Shown: positions 20,568-30,482, numbered from the stretch's first letter. The stretch is 64,000 bases of DNA from Paenibacillus tundrae (GCF_036884255.1 NZ_CP145605.1:2914001-2978000); one strand, 5' to 3'. Notes: generated by a model from the letters alone, not told the origin. Numbers and translations are program-made.

Positions 20568-21419
20568 TTACAGATCAACCTTTAGATTGCCCAGCATTTT
20601 GGCAACTTCAGGATCATCGACTGACATGAAGAGACTTTCACGGGCATCAAGTGTAGAGATAGCTGCCATATCCTCCGTGGTTAATTCAAAATCGAAAATG
20701 TTAAAATTCTCGATTAGACGTTCTTTGCGGACTGATTTGGGGATTACAACAATTCCATTCTGCACTAGCCAGCGCAGTACAACCTGAGCCACCGTTTTAT
20801 TGTGTCTATCCGCAATTGTGGTCAGAAGCTCATTGCTAAACAAGTTGTTGCGACCTTCGGCGAACGGTGCCCACGATTGATGCTGAACACCATGTTCTTT
20901 CATAAAAGCAGCATTTACGATCTGCTGTTGGAATGGATGGGTTTCAATCTGATTGACTGCAGGCACGATTTCGTTATGAAGGATAAGATCCATCAAACGG
21001 TCAGGCAGGAAGTTACTAACGCCGATTGCCTTAATTTTGCCTTCGCGGTACAGCTCTTCCATTGCACGCCATGCGCCATAGTAATCACCGAAGGGCATGT
21101 GAATCAGATACAGGTCAAGATAATCAAGCTGCAGCTTCTGCAGGGATTTGTGGAAGGCGAGCTTGGCACTTTCATAGCCTGCATCCTGAATCCAAAGTTT
21201 CGTTGTGATAAATAATTCTTCCCGTGGCACACCGCTGCGCCGAATTGCCCGTCCAACAGCCTCTTCATTCATGTAACCCGCAGCGGTATCGATTAGGCGA
21301 TAACCGGCCATCAGTGCTTCATATACCGTGTTCTCACATTCTTCAGCATCAGGGACTTGATACACTCCAAAGCCGATGATTGGCATGTTCACGCCATTGT
21401 TCAAGGTTACAGTTTGCAT
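20568..21419 (-). CDS. Aldo/keto reductase
   Basis: A 283-residue NADPH-dependent TIM-barrel oxidoreductase. The catalytic tetrad is visible: Asp in [16 protein letters not shown], the Tyr four residues on, Lys in FITTKLWI, and His in [11 protein letters not shown]. The cofactor-binding end reads [21 protein letters not shown]. It is divergent from a MerR regulator, whose likely operator sits in its promoter, so it may be induced by aldehydes or electrophiles. The natural substrate is unknown. Confidence 0.92.
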   Translation of the reverse strand: MQTVTLNNGVNMPIIGFGVYQVPDAEECENTVYEALMAGYRLIDTAAGYMNEEAVGRAIRRSGVPREELFITTKLWIQDAGYESAKLAFHKSLQKLQLDYLDLYLIHMPFGDYYGAWRAMEELYREGKIKAIGVSNFLPDRLMDLILHNEIVPAVNQIETHPFQQQIVNAAFMKEHGVQHQSWAPFAEGRNNLFSNELLTTIADRHNKTVAQVVLRWLVQNGIVVIPKSVRKERLIENFNIFDFELTTEDMAAISTLDARESLFMSVDDPEVAKMLGNLKVDL

Positions 21420-21531
21420 ATAGATTCCTCCTAAGGATATTGTGAATTAACTACAAATGATCAGATTACATCACCCGAGTGTCAGGGCGCTGTAGAAGGG
21501 CTTTCACTACTGATCTGCTTGCGTTACAATA

Positions 21532-21562
21532 AGCCTATTACCTTCGTGTAACACGAAGTCAA
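21532..21562 (-). promoter_or_regulatory. MerR-type promoter and operator
   Basis: Read on the minus strand, TTGACT (21562-21557) and TAGGCT (21537-21532) are separated by 19 bases, the long spacer typical of MerR-activated promoters. The spacer region contains the palindrome CTTCGTG-TAA-CACGAAG (21542-21558). It points to the aldo/keto reductase. Confidence 0.6.
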
Positions 21563-21599
21563 GCGGGTATCCTAAATTTTTTTGTGAGGAGGATTACAT

Positions 21600-22115
21600 A
21601 TGTATACGGTTCAAGATGCGGCATTAATTACGGGGCTTACTGAGCATGCTGTGCGCTTCTATACAGATAAAGGACTGGTGCCTAGCGTTCAACGGAATAA
21701 AAACAATGTCCGGCTGTTTGACGAGGAATCCATTAATTGGCTACACGGGGTTAGATGTTTGAAGCAGACGGGACTACCAATCGAGAACATCAAAACATAT
21801 GTCGATCTCTGCCTGGAAGGTGATTCAACCGTTCCGCAGCGTCTCGCACTTATGATGGAGTATAAGGAGGCCGCGTTAATTCAGCTGGAAGAGGCGAAGC
21901 AGCGCGTTGCGCATCTGGAAGAGAAGACTCTCCACTATCAAGCCATCCTAGAGCGAGGCATTCCGGACATGACCAACCCTCGTACTTGGGAAACAAATCG
22001 GGAGGAGCCGGCTGATTGCCCAGCCTCTCGTTCGGCCAATAACAGTCTTTCAGCTGTTGAAGCATCGGGTCAATGCCCAGCAGCGATGCAGGAGCAGATC
22101 ACCAGCGTTTCTTAA
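21600..22115 (+). CDS. MerR-family transcriptional regulator
   Basis: A 171-residue regulator. The N-terminal helix-turn-helix and wing read YTVQDAALITGLTEHAVRFYTDKGLVPSVQRNKN in order, followed by the coiled dimerisation helix (about 80-118). The C-terminal part is short, Ser/Pro-rich and contains two Cys (DCPASRS and GQCPAA), unusual in position but without a clear metal site. The start is ATG behind GAGGAGG. It is divergent from the aldo/keto reductase. Confidence 0.88.
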   Translation: MYTVQDAALITGLTEHAVRFYTDKGLVPSVQRNKNNVRLFDEESINWLHGVRCLKQTGLPIENIKTYVDLCLEGDSTVPQRLALMMEYKEAALIQLEEAKQRVAHLEEKTLHYQAILERGIPDMTNPRTWETNREEPADCPASRSANNSLSAVEASGQCPAAMQEQITSVS

Positions 22116-22191
22116 ATTCAACCAATCCAATTACCTGATCCGCTAAAGTCTATAGACAGACCCATAAATATGCTTGCTTCAAAATAAATAA

Positions 22192-22220
22192 AAAACGCCG
22201 ACATGTATTGTCGGCGTTTG
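22192..22220. terminator. Bidirectional terminator between MerR and the symporter gene
   Basis: AAACGCCGACA and TGTCGGCGTTT form an eleven-base perfect stem around TGTAT. The minus strand continues into a T-rich tract. Confidence 0.85.
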
Positions 22221-22249
22221 GCATTATGATACATCGTCGTACGATGTTG

Positions 22250-23218
22250 TTACGCAGCGGATGTCTTATCTGACTTCTGCAGCAGTTGAGAACGGCGACC
22301 CAATAGATAACCTGACAAGGAAGCGAGCATTTGCTGAAACACCATACCGAGGACAACGGGAACGGCAACGGGCGGTGGGAAATAAGTAACAGCCAGTACC
22401 GCGCCAGCACTAATGTTACGCATGCCTCCGTTAAAGACCAGAGCCACCTGATCGGCCTCATCCCAGCCTAGTACTCGGGCAATGAAATAACTTAGGGCAT
22501 AGCCGAATGATGCGAGAAAAACAATAATCACTGCAAGACCAGCTAATTTCCAATTGAAATTAGCTAAGTAAGGTGCAACCACAGAGCCATTAATCGCGAC
22601 GACTGCTGCCATGAATAGTTTGGATAACGGATTCAATCTTGGTCCCCAGATGGGAACGATTTTGCCCTTAGTCCATTCATTTAACAGCATGCCGACCAGT
22701 GAAGGGACAACGATCATCCAGAACAGACTGCTCATCATGGCAGCCGTGTCCAATGATACACTTGTGCCGATCAACAGTGACAGCACCCCTGGAACTACAA
22801 AGGGAGCAAGCATTGTATCAATGAGAATAATCGAAAGAGTTAATGCAATGTTGCCTCGATAGATACTGACCCAGATGAAACTGCTGATACCTGTTGGAAT
22901 AACTGCGGCAAGAACAAGCCCGGTAATCGTATATGCATCTGTTGGGAAAACCAAATGCCCCATACCTAAAGCTATTACAGGCATTGCTAAATGCAAAATA
23001 AACAAACAAACAAATAACGGAAAAGGTTTCTTCAGGACATTTAGAAAATCTCGTATCCCCAGACTGATACTTCCCGCAAAGGTCATGAAGGCAAACAACC
23101 ATGGTGACAAAAAGGTATAAGAAGAAAGAAAACTACCGCATAGTACACCAATAACAATACTGACTGGAGTAATGAGTGGCATAATGCGGTTCAAGCGTTG
23201 ATTCAAAGCTTGAAGCAT
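22250..23218 (-). CDS. Bile acid:sodium symporter family transporter
   Basis: A membrane protein of about 322 residues with nine or ten hydrophobic segments, of the SBF/BASS type (Bacillus YocS-like). Family marks are AFMTFAGSISLGIRDF early, LVLAAVIPTGISSFIWVSI in the middle, and FNGGMRNISAGAVLAVTYF near the end, which matches the crossover sodium-site helix. ATG at 23218 is preferred over TTG at 23224. It probably moves an organic anion with Na+; the substrate is unknown. Confidence 0.88.
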   Translation of the reverse strand: MLQALNQRLNRIMPLITPVSIVIGVLCGSFLSSYTFLSPWLFAFMTFAGSISLGIRDFLNVLKKPFPLFVCLFILHLAMPVIALGMGHLVFPTDAYTITGLVLAAVIPTGISSFIWVSIYRGNIALTLSIILIDTMLAPFVVPGVLSLLIGTSVSLDTAAMMSSLFWMIVVPSLVGMLLNEWTKGKIVPIWGPRLNPLSKLFMAAVVAINGSVVAPYLANFNWKLAGLAVIIVFLASFGYALSYFIARVLGWDEADQVALVFNGGMRNISAGAVLAVTYFPPPVAVPVVLGMVFQQMLASLSGYLLGRRSQLLQKSDKTSAA

Positions 23219-23372
23219 ATGCAAGACATCCCTTTATCGTATGATGATTATATTATACATCTTAAATGACATAAATGGAGGCTACATTTGCCATAAGGTG
23301 GGTTAAACAGCTATCATGGATGTGAAAATGACTTTAATTTTATTTTAAATTTTAGAAAAAAGGAGAGATTTC

Positions 23373-23840
23373 ATGATCAAAATTAGAAAACGTAGCTGGA
23401 TGCTGACAGGGCTTCTTGCTTCGAGTCTTTTCGTAATTTCCGCCTGCTCTGTCGTTGAACAAGCGAATGAAAGTTTGAATTACGTCAGTGGAGCTACAGA
23501 ATATATAGAACAAGTATCAAGCGCGGGAGCAGAACTTCAGCAACTTGCTTCCCAAGCGGTGAACAATGCAGAAGTAACCACTCAGATTCAAGAGAAGATC
23601 GACCACATTCAAGCTGAAGCTAGTGAGTTCTCACAATTAACTGCACCTGCAATTGGAGAGGGCATTCATGAGAATCTGGTGGGTTATAATAATCAACTTA
23701 CGGAAGTCATCAACCAATGGGAAACGACAATTGCTGAGCAAGGCTTCACAACTGAAAATTGGGAGAAGACAGGGATACCTGAATTAATCTCCAACATCAA
23801 CAGTTTGAGTGATCCGTTAAGTGGCCTTCAGAGTGAGTAA
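23373..23840 (+). CDS. DUF6376-like lipoprotein
   Basis: A 155-residue predicted lipoprotein. It has a basic N-terminus, a hydrophobic stretch and lipobox VISAC with the modified Cys at residue 26. The mature part is helical and acidic (NESLNYVSGATEYIEQVSS, then Ala/Gln/Glu-rich heptads), resembling DUF6376 proteins of Bacilli. The ATG follows AAAGGAGAG. It is monocistronic. No function is known for this family. Confidence 0.78.
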   Translation: MIKIRKRSWMLTGLLASSLFVISACSVVEQANESLNYVSGATEYIEQVSSAGAELQQLASQAVNNAEVTTQIQEKIDHIQAEASEFSQLTAPAIGEGIHENLVGYNNQLTEVINQWETTIAEQGFTTENWEKTGIPELISNINSLSDPLSGLQSE

Positions 23841-23994
23841 AAGGGAATGCTTCATCATTATATGCTCTAATTCAAAACACTTATGATCTTACCCTTTATT
23901 GGCTTGTATGGGATACATGAATATTAATTTTGGGTAAAAGTTACACTAAGATGTAATTTGTATTCGAGAACATGTAACCAAAGGAGACCTACTT

Positions 23995-24750
23995 ATGGCT
24001 GAACATCATGGGAAAGTTATTATTATTACTGGTGGAGCAAGTGGTATTGGTAGAGAAACGGCACTTCAACTGTCAGATCAGGGAGCAACGATTGTCGTAG
24101 CGGATTTCAACGAAGAGGGTGCGAAGCAGGTTGCCGCTTCGATTGAAGCAGGCGGTGGAACAGCGGCGGCATACAAAGTGGATGTATCCAAAGGCGATGA
24201 GATCAAGGCTCTTGTCGATTGGACAGTTGATAAATTCGGTACACTCAGCGGTATTTTCAATAATGCCGGAATTGGGCTTGTAAAACCTTTCCTAGAGATG
24301 GATCCAGAATCATATCACAGAGTCATCGATGTAGACCAACATAGTGTGTACTATGGGATGTACTATGGTGCGAAGAAGATGGTTGAATTGAACGTGCCAG
24401 GAACCATTGTGAATACAGCCTCCATCTATGGAAGCGTGGCGGCAGTAGGGAGCTTCAACTACAATGCGGCCAAAGCGGCTGTTGTGATGATGTCTAAATC
24501 CGGTGCGCTCGAACTCGCAGAGCATGGCATCCGTGTTGTTGGCGTTGCCCCGGGCTACATTGATACACCGATTCTTGGTGACAACCAAGAGGTTAAGGAT
24601 GCTCTCGCTTCGCAACATATGAGTGGTAAACTCATTCAGCCTGAGAAGGTTGCAAGTGTCGTTACCTTTCTGTTCAGCGATGCAGCAAGTGCAGTAAATG
24701 GATCAACAGTTGCTGTCGATGATGGGTTCCTAAGCTTTAAAACGAGGTAA
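23995..24750 (+). CDS. SDR-family oxidoreductase
   Basis: A classical short-chain dehydrogenase of 251 residues. The NAD(P) loop is TGGASGIGRE, the structural motif is NNAG, the catalytic Ser is in NTASIYGS, and the Tyr/Lys pair is in YNAAKAA. The Asp at the end of the second strand (VVADFNEE) suggests NAD preference. The ATG follows AAAGGAGACC. It ends ahead of the terminator at 24823. The substrate is unknown. Confidence 0.92.
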   Translation: MAEHHGKVIIITGGASGIGRETALQLSDQGATIVVADFNEEGAKQVAASIEAGGGTAAAYKVDVSKGDEIKALVDWTVDKFGTLSGIFNNAGIGLVKPFLEMDPESYHRVIDVDQHSVYYGMYYGAKKMVELNVPGTIVNTASIYGSVAAVGSFNYNAAKAAVVMMSKSGALELAEHGIRVVGVAPGYIDTPILGDNQEVKDALASQHMSGKLIQPEKVASVVTFLFSDAASAVNGSTVAVDDGFLSFKTR

Positions 24751-24822
24751 TGTGTAAGGCTTACCTTAAGGGGTTATTCAATTCGTTAGCTTTGGCAAAC
24801 ACACTTTCCTAAAGAAGAACCA

Positions 24823-24862
24823 AAAAACGGTGCTGAACGATTAATCGTTCGCACCGTTTTCT
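24823..24862 (+). terminator. Terminator after the SDR gene
   Basis: AAAACGGTGCTGAACGATT pairs with the following AATCGTTCGCACCGTTTT, with one unpaired base, and ends in a T-run. Confidence 0.88.
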
Positions 24863-24942
24863 ATTTATCTTAATCCTATACATATTGAAAGAAATGTTAC
24901 GTAGTCATCATCGATCATGATACAATAAACAGATGTGTTTTA

Positions 24943-25113
24943 TCATTTTGTGGTGTCATAAACAATGCGTACACCAAGAGAGCCATAGCTCTCTTCCTTG
25001 TATTGACAATTAGAGCAAGCTTTTATTGAGCAAACGGCATCGTGTTGAACTTGTAATTTTTCGTTACAGTGCGGACAATTGTTATCAAAAAGAGTCTTCA
25101 ACACGTTGAACAT
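24943..25113 (-). CDS. Small zinc-ribbon-like protein (56 aa)
   Basis: A continuous minus-strand frame of 56 codons from the ATG at 25113. It reads MFNVLKTLFDNNCPHCNEKL, then a central part with VCSIKACSNCQYKEES and the tail LGVRIVYDTTK. The CPHC and CSNC knuckles, about 20 residues apart, suggest a structural zinc site. The ribosome site is weak (GAGTGA), so expression is not assured. It lies alone between the SDR terminator and the TauE gene, on the opposite strand. Function unknown. Confidence 0.55.
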   Translation of the reverse strand: MFNVLKTLFDNNCPHCNEKLQVQHDAVCSIKACSNCQYKEESYGSLGVRIVYDTTK

Positions 25114-25226
25114 GCTTAATCACTCATTTCGGATTAATTTACTTGGAATTATTATATCCGATTTTGGGGCAGACGTATACTGTTTTCGTTATATTTTTTG
25201 CGGAATTTTGAAAGGAAGAAAAACCG

Positions 25227-26024
25227 ATGGATGTTATGCTTTTTATCATCATGTTTATACTGGGTCTAACGGGTTCATTCTTCTCTGGATTGTTAGGTAT
25301 AGGTGGAGCAATCATAAATTACCCACTTTTGCTGTATGTTCCTTCACTCGTAGGCTTGCAGCCTTTCTCGGCACATGAAGTATCTTCAATTAGCATGTTT
25401 CAGGTGTTTTTTGCCTCATTGTCTGGGGTGATTGCCTATCAGCGAAAACAAAGACGTACACCTCATCAGAAGTCGTATATTCATCGAGGTCTAGTTGGAT
25501 ATATGGGGAGCAGCATTCTTGTGGGCAGTCTAATCGGAGGGTCGGTATCCGGTTATCTGAGCGAGCAAGTGATTAATCTGATCTATGGAATTTTGGCGGT
25601 GATTGCGATTGTTCTTATGCTGATCCCTAGCAGAGGAACAATCGATAGCTCTGATGATCTTGAGTTTAACAAAGGCATTGCTTCAGTTACTGCTGGAGCA
25701 GTTGGTATCGTCTCAGGTATTGTAGGAGCAGGTGGGGCGTTCATTCTTATTCCAATTATGCTTACAGTACTCCGTATTCCAATCCGAATAACAATTGCCT
25801 CATCGCTTGCGATCGTATTCATATCAGCTATTGGGGGCGTTCTCGGAAAAATCACAGGAGGGAATATACCGCTTGAGCCCATCATATATACTGTCATTGG
25901 TAGCTTGATTGGCGCTGCCTTGGGTTCCAGAGTAAGTTCGATGATTAATGTGAAATTGCTAAGATATGGATTAATTGTGCTCATCGCATTTACCGCGGTG
26001 AAGGTGTGGTCTACCATTTTATAA
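25227..26024 (+). CDS. TauE/SafE-family permease
   Basis: A 265-residue membrane protein with about eight hydrophobic segments in two repeats, each starting with a Gly-rich motif (GLTGSFFSGLLGIGGAIINYP; GIVSGIVGAGGAFILIPIM). This is the DUF81/TauE sulfite-exporter fold, usually moving sulfur-containing anions. The ATG follows AAAGGAAG. It has no operon partner to indicate the substrate. Confidence 0.9.
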   Translation: MDVMLFIIMFILGLTGSFFSGLLGIGGAIINYPLLLYVPSLVGLQPFSAHEVSSISMFQVFFASLSGVIAYQRKQRRTPHQKSYIHRGLVGYMGSSILVGSLIGGSVSGYLSEQVINLIYGILAVIAIVLMLIPSRGTIDSSDDLEFNKGIASVTAGAVGIVSGIVGAGGAFILIPIMLTVLRIPIRITIASSLAIVFISAIGGVLGKITGGNIPLEPIIYTVIGSLIGAALGSRVSSMINVKLLRYGLIVLIAFTAVKVWSTIL

Positions 26025-26149
26025 ATGTGATCTGCAGTAGGTTGAACAATACGTATCAATTTCGTAACCAAAATGTGATTTCGCCGTATACCAATTAAGA
26101 ACATGAGCTGACGAAATTAACACTAATAGAAGTTGAGGTATTTCATCCT

Positions 26150-28531
26150 ATGAATAACGCATTGATTGAGCGAGTTGATGCAGAGTATGGGCAAGCCGAG
26201 CAAAAGGCAGCGCAGTACTTTGCTTCCCTCCATAAACAGCTTATGAATCATACGTATACGACTGAACTTACACAAGACATTCATTTATGGCAAAAGAAAC
26301 ACATTCACCGCTATCCCTGGTTGTCCTTCCTATCACGAAGTAAACGAAAACCAGACCCTCAAGACGTTCAGCGTTATATTCACCGGTTGAATGTGTCGGG
26401 GAAATTAGACGATTATCTAGATCGCAGTATTTCTTATATTTATATGAGAGATTTAGGAAAAGCACTGGATTCTGCGGATACTCAAGCTCGTATTCAGCGA
26501 GTTGTTCAAGATACAAAACGGTACTTCTTATCATCTGCGTCCCAATCGAACAGAGAGCCGGATTACATCAGTTTGGCTGCCTTGTATCGCTGGTCTCAGA
26601 AGGAGAATGTAGAATCTGCAATCATCTGGGTAATGAACAAACTGAAGAGCGTGGCAGCCAACATTCCTGAGGAATTGGATGCAGAGAATGCACAGCGCAA
26701 GCTGATCAAAATCATACTTGGTGTTGTGCTGCACGTTACGGATGATATGAATGCAGAGACACCCTCTGATGAACGCGCTCAGCGATTAGATGCGGCAATT
26801 CGATTGGGCTATTCTTACGGATTAACCTATCCTTTTATCGATGATTTGCTGGACTCGCAGGCACTCACTGTAGAAGAGAAGGAGCAGTATTCTCTTATGA
26901 TCCGTGAAGCACTTCTGACAGGTGTCGTTCCAGACATCGAAGAGTGGAAGGGGGAGTATCATGATGTCATTCAATATGTGCATGCGGAGTTACGCGAGGC
27001 ATTTGAGTACATTCATAATTATCAGCGACCCGAGACACAGCGCACCTTTTTGCAGCAATCTTATGTGTTCTTCCAATCCCAAGAGATAGATCGCGCCAAA
27101 ACGTTATCAAACGCTCATTACTCAAATGAGGAATTATACATTCCGATTATTATCAAGTCTTCTTCTTCACGATTGATTGTTCGTTCGGTGCTTAGTGCGC
27201 CAGAAGATGAAGGGTTTGATCTACGTACCTTCTATTATGGGATTTATAATCAACTTGCGGATGACTTTGCTGATATGTTTGACGATCTGGAGGAGGGTGC
27301 GGTCACCCCATACACATATTATCTGACGTATCGCGATCAGCGACCGGATCTTATTAATCCTTATGAGTTGTATTGGACTGTAATCTCTCACCTGATCCAT
27401 GACGTATATCATTCAGATGATCAGACACGTGAAGTCATACTCGACCGTGCCATCAATGGACTTAAGCGCTGTAGAGAACGTCTGGGTCAGCCTAAATATA
27501 ATGAAATTATGGACATTCTGGCATCCGGCCAACCGGAGTTCAACCGACTCGTACAGAAAATGGTACAGAAAGCCGATGATGTCGATTTCCTGGATAAATT
27601 ACTTCGTGATCAGGTCGTCATTCATCTACGACAGGACAAGAAGGAGAAGCAGGAGTTTGTAGATACGATTCGCACGGTTCGTGAACAGATCAATAAGGAG
27701 CTACAGATTTCTAAGCCAACCGGACTTCATGAAATGAAAGAAACCCTTATTGATGCATCGAACTACAGCCTTCAGGGGGATGGTAAGCGAATAAGGCCCA
27801 TTCTGACGTGGGTAATGGGAGTACGTGAATACGGATTGCAGGAAGCAGCGATTGTACCGCTCTTGCGATCGCTCGAATATATGCACACTGCCTCGCTTAT
27901 TTTCGATGATCTGCCTACACAGGACAATGCATCGACACGCCGCGGCCGCTCTACATTGCATCACTTGCATAACAGTGCAACAGCTGAGCTAACGGGTCTG
28001 TACTTGATCCAAAGAGCCATTGGAGAGCAATCCTCGTTGGATCGTTTCGATCCCCAAACGGTACTTTCACTCATTCGCTACTCTGCACAAAAAGCGGAGG
28101 ATATGTGTATGGGACAGGCGATGGACTTGAATTCCAAAGGCAAAGTGCTGAACCTGGAGCAACTGAACGAGATCTGTTTTTACAAAACAGGCATTGCGTT
28201 TGAAGCTGCACTCGTTATGCCGGCTATTTTGGCACAGGTACCTGAATCTGAGATCAACACACTGAAAAAATTTGCCTATCATGCAGGCATCGCTTTTCAG
28301 ATTAAGGACGATCTGCTCGATCTGGTTGGAGATCATTTGTTGCTTGGCAAACCAGCAGGTCAGGATGTGCGGAACAATAATTCAACCTTTGTATCCATTC
28401 TTGGTGAAGAAGGTGCGAAGAAGGAGATGTGGGAACACTACTGCCAGGCAACGGATGCCTTGCATGAGATGCGTAAGAACATTCCTTTTCTCCGACATTT
28501 GTTAGATTATATCATTGGGCGAGAGCGTTGA
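26150..28531 (+). CDS. Two-domain isoprenoid (polyprenyl diphosphate) synthase-like protein
   Basis: A soluble 793-residue protein. About residues 530-790 form a trans-prenyltransferase: KRIRPILTW, first Asp-rich motif DDLPTQD followed by STRRGRST, and second motif IKDDLLDLVGD. The preceding 500 or so residues are unusual. They contain FIDDLLDSQALTVEEKEQY near 225 and LHVTDDMN near 195, which look like Asp-rich metal sites of a second isoprenoid-synthase-type fold, then an acidic stretch ADDFADMFDDLEEG near 382. Ordinary synthases have about 300 residues, so this is a fusion or a specialised terpene enzyme. No terpene operon surrounds it. The N-terminal function is inferred. Confidence 0.8.
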   Translation: MNNALIERVDAEYGQAEQKAAQYFASLHKQLMNHTYTTELTQDIHLWQKKHIHRYPWLSFLSRSKRKPDPQDVQRYIHRLNVSGKLDDYLDRSISYIYMRDLGKALDSADTQARIQRVVQDTKRYFLSSASQSNREPDYISLAALYRWSQKENVESAIIWVMNKLKSVAANIPEELDAENAQRKLIKIILGVVLHVTDDMNAETPSDERAQRLDAAIRLGYSYGLTYPFIDDLLDSQALTVEEKEQYSLMIREALLTGVVPDIEEWKGEYHDVIQYVHAELREAFEYIHNYQRPETQRTFLQQSYVFFQSQEIDRAKTLSNAHYSNEELYIPIIIKSSSSRLIVRSVLSAPEDEGFDLRTFYYGIYNQLADDFADMFDDLEEGAVTPYTYYLTYRDQRPDLINPYELYWTVISHLIHDVYHSDDQTREVILDRAINGLKRCRERLGQPKYNEIMDILASGQPEFNRLVQKMVQKADDVDFLDKLLRDQVVIHLRQDKKEKQEFVDTIRTVREQINKELQISKPTGLHEMKETLIDASNYSLQGDGKRIRPILTWVMGVREYGLQEAAIVPLLRSLEYMHTASLIFDDLPTQDNASTRRGRSTLHHLHNSATAELTGLYLIQRAIGEQSSLDRFDPQTVLSLIRYSAQKAEDMCMGQAMDLNSKGKVLNLEQLNEICFYKTGIAFEAALVMPAILAQVPESEINTLKKFAYHAGIAFQIKDDLLDLVGDHLLLGKPAGQDVRNNNSTFVSILGEEGAKKEMWEHYCQATDALHEMRKNIPFLRHLLDYIIGRER

Positions 28532-28571
28532 GTCATAGAAGCAACAACAGTAGCAACACCAATAGAGTGAA

Positions 28572-28602
28572 GAACCGTCTTTAACATGAAGGCGGTTTTT
28601 TT
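28572..28602 (+). terminator. Terminator after the isoprenoid synthase gene
   Basis: AACCGTCTT pairs with GAAGGCGGTT around TAACAT, followed by seven Ts. Confidence 0.85.
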
Positions 28603-28667
28603 AATGGATACAACTTAAGATGTGCGTGTATGTGAGGGTTAGGGTATAAATGTGATCATCGCAAAAC

Positions 28668-30482
28668 CTATTGATTCTTAATCCACAGCTTGGAAATGTC
28701 CATATAGCCAAAATCAGCTGTTTGCATGCCGAATAAACTTTGGTTCAGCTGAGCACGTTTGTTCATGTGACATCCATGTAAAATCCAGTAATTGTCCCTG
28801 AGCAAATCCTCGGCTTCATCTAACAGTTGTGCGCGTGCTTGCTTATCAAGCTGTCCAAACGAATCCAGTTTCTGTTCTAACTCGTCTAGTGAATGTGGCG
28901 CCATGCAGATATGAAGGTGATTCGACCGATTCGTAAAAAAATGAATCAACCCATATTGCCAATCCTCCTCCAAAATTTCTTCAGCTAAAATTAGATCGGC
29001 ATTCATCGCATTAGTAGGATACAGACACTCATTCGTCGGAGACAGTTCGATATGTAAGCCAATTTGCTGTGCTCGTTGTTGAAGCCAGTTGGCAGCTAAG
29101 ACATCCTTGTTCTCCGAGTACGATAATATGAGCGTCTCACCCAGATATCCGCTGCTGTGTAGCAGATCACGTGCTTGCTCAAGTGAGGAAGGAGTCCAAT
29201 GATGCTCGGCACTTTTCCAGGGCAAAAGGCTGTTTGCTGGCGTAATGCGATTGCCTCCCAGTTCTGCTACCAGTGAAACAGGATCATAGACCATTTTCAT
29301 TGATTGCCGAAACTTGGGGTGATGAAAGATACCAGGTTTATTAAAATTGAACAATATATATTGGCAGCCCAGAGCAGGATAATTGAAACTGTTAGTTTGT
29401 GCGTAATGAGTAGATTGCTCCAACCGATCCGTTCCGGGTAGTTCATAGTGACGTTCATTGGACTCAAGGTCTGGTACAAACCAAAAATGGACTTGATCAA
29501 GGTAAGGACGAATACCGTAATAGTTATCAAATGCGCTAAGTTTCAATAAATCCTCATTGATCTCACTAATCTGAAAAGGCCCAGTGCCAATGAGTTGTTT
29601 GGATACATCAACATCGTATGGGAGGATCGTCATTGGAATACAACTGAACAAATGCAAGAAGAATTGATTGGGACGGCTCAAATAAAAGCGAATGCAGTAA
29701 TCTCCAGCAACTTCGATTTGTTCAATGTCACGATATAACCAAATAACTGGACTATTTACTCTTCGTAAACGCTGTAATGTAAATTCAACGTCTTCAGATG
29801 TCAACATTCTATTGTGGTGGAAGCGCACACTCTTACGTAAATAGAAAGTCCATACTTGATGATCCTTGCTACTTTCCCACATGTGAGCCAGATCAGGCAG
29901 GAACGTATCGGTTTTGGCATCGTAGGTCACCAATGTACTACACACTTGCCCAAGCAAGTAGGTTTCAAAAGCATTGTATACAAATGCGGGATCCAGATCT
30001 GCCAATCTACGAGATCGCATCATACGCAGAACATCCTGACCCGAAGAGCTTTCCGAATGGCTGTGAAATCCCATTTGTTTATACAACGAATCTAACAATT
30101 GTTCCCGAAGAGTCTCATTATTCTCCATAGTGCCAATGAATTCAATGGCTTCCTTCATCTTACCTTTCCTCATGAGTTCCGTGAAGCGATCTTCCATGAC
30201 CTCATTCTCACTGTGGAGCAAGGTTAATGTAGAATGATGACCTCTGCCAATCCCTGGCTGCCAGTGGATAAAGCCTTTCTCTTCCAGCTTTCGCAAAATG
30301 AATTTAACATTTCGAGGCGTGCAACATAGGACAGTGGATAGTGTATCGATCGTTACGGGAACCGGTGTATGTAGTTTAAATGTAACCTCATTCGCTGTTG
30401 TAAGTCGCATATAATGAGCGGTTGTTGTGTCCAAGAAAAGATAATCTCCTTTATAAAAAATGTTGTTCAAATTAGAGTTCAA
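28668..30482 (-). CDS. SgrR-like regulator with solute-binding domain
   Basis: A 604-residue one-component regulator without a signal peptide. The first 110 residues form an SgrR-type winged helix (VTIDTLSTVLCCTPRNVKFILRKLEEKGFIHW spans helices and wing). Residues of about 165-560 match the family 5 extracellular solute-binding fold (LADLDPAFVYNAFETYLLGQ; TFYLRKSVRFHHNRMLTSEDV), here used inside the cell as a ligand sensor. E. coli SgrR has the same build. It is divergent from an MFS pump at 30612, a probable target. The ligand is unknown. Confidence 0.88.
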   Translation of the reverse strand: MNSNLNNIFYKGDYLFLDTTTAHYMRLTTANEVTFKLHTPVPVTIDTLSTVLCCTPRNVKFILRKLEEKGFIHWQPGIGRGHHSTLTLLHSENEVMEDRFTELMRKGKMKEAIEFIGTMENNETLREQLLDSLYKQMGFHSHSESSSGQDVLRMMRSRRLADLDPAFVYNAFETYLLGQVCSTLVTYDAKTDTFLPDLAHMWESSKDHQVWTFYLRKSVRFHHNRMLTSEDVEFTLQRLRRVNSPVIWLYRDIEQIEVAGDYCIRFYLSRPNQFFLHLFSCIPMTILPYDVDVSKQLIGTGPFQISEINEDLLKLSAFDNYYGIRPYLDQVHFWFVPDLESNERHYELPGTDRLEQSTHYAQTNSFNYPALGCQYILFNFNKPGIFHHPKFRQSMKMVYDPVSLVAELGGNRITPANSLLPWKSAEHHWTPSSLEQARDLLHSSGYLGETLILSYSENKDVLAANWLQQRAQQIGLHIELSPTNECLYPTNAMNADLILAEEILEEDWQYGLIHFFTNRSNHLHICMAPHSLDELEQKLDSFGQLDKQARAQLLDEAEDLLRDNYWILHGCHMNKRAQLNQSLFGMQTADFGYMDISKLWIKNQ

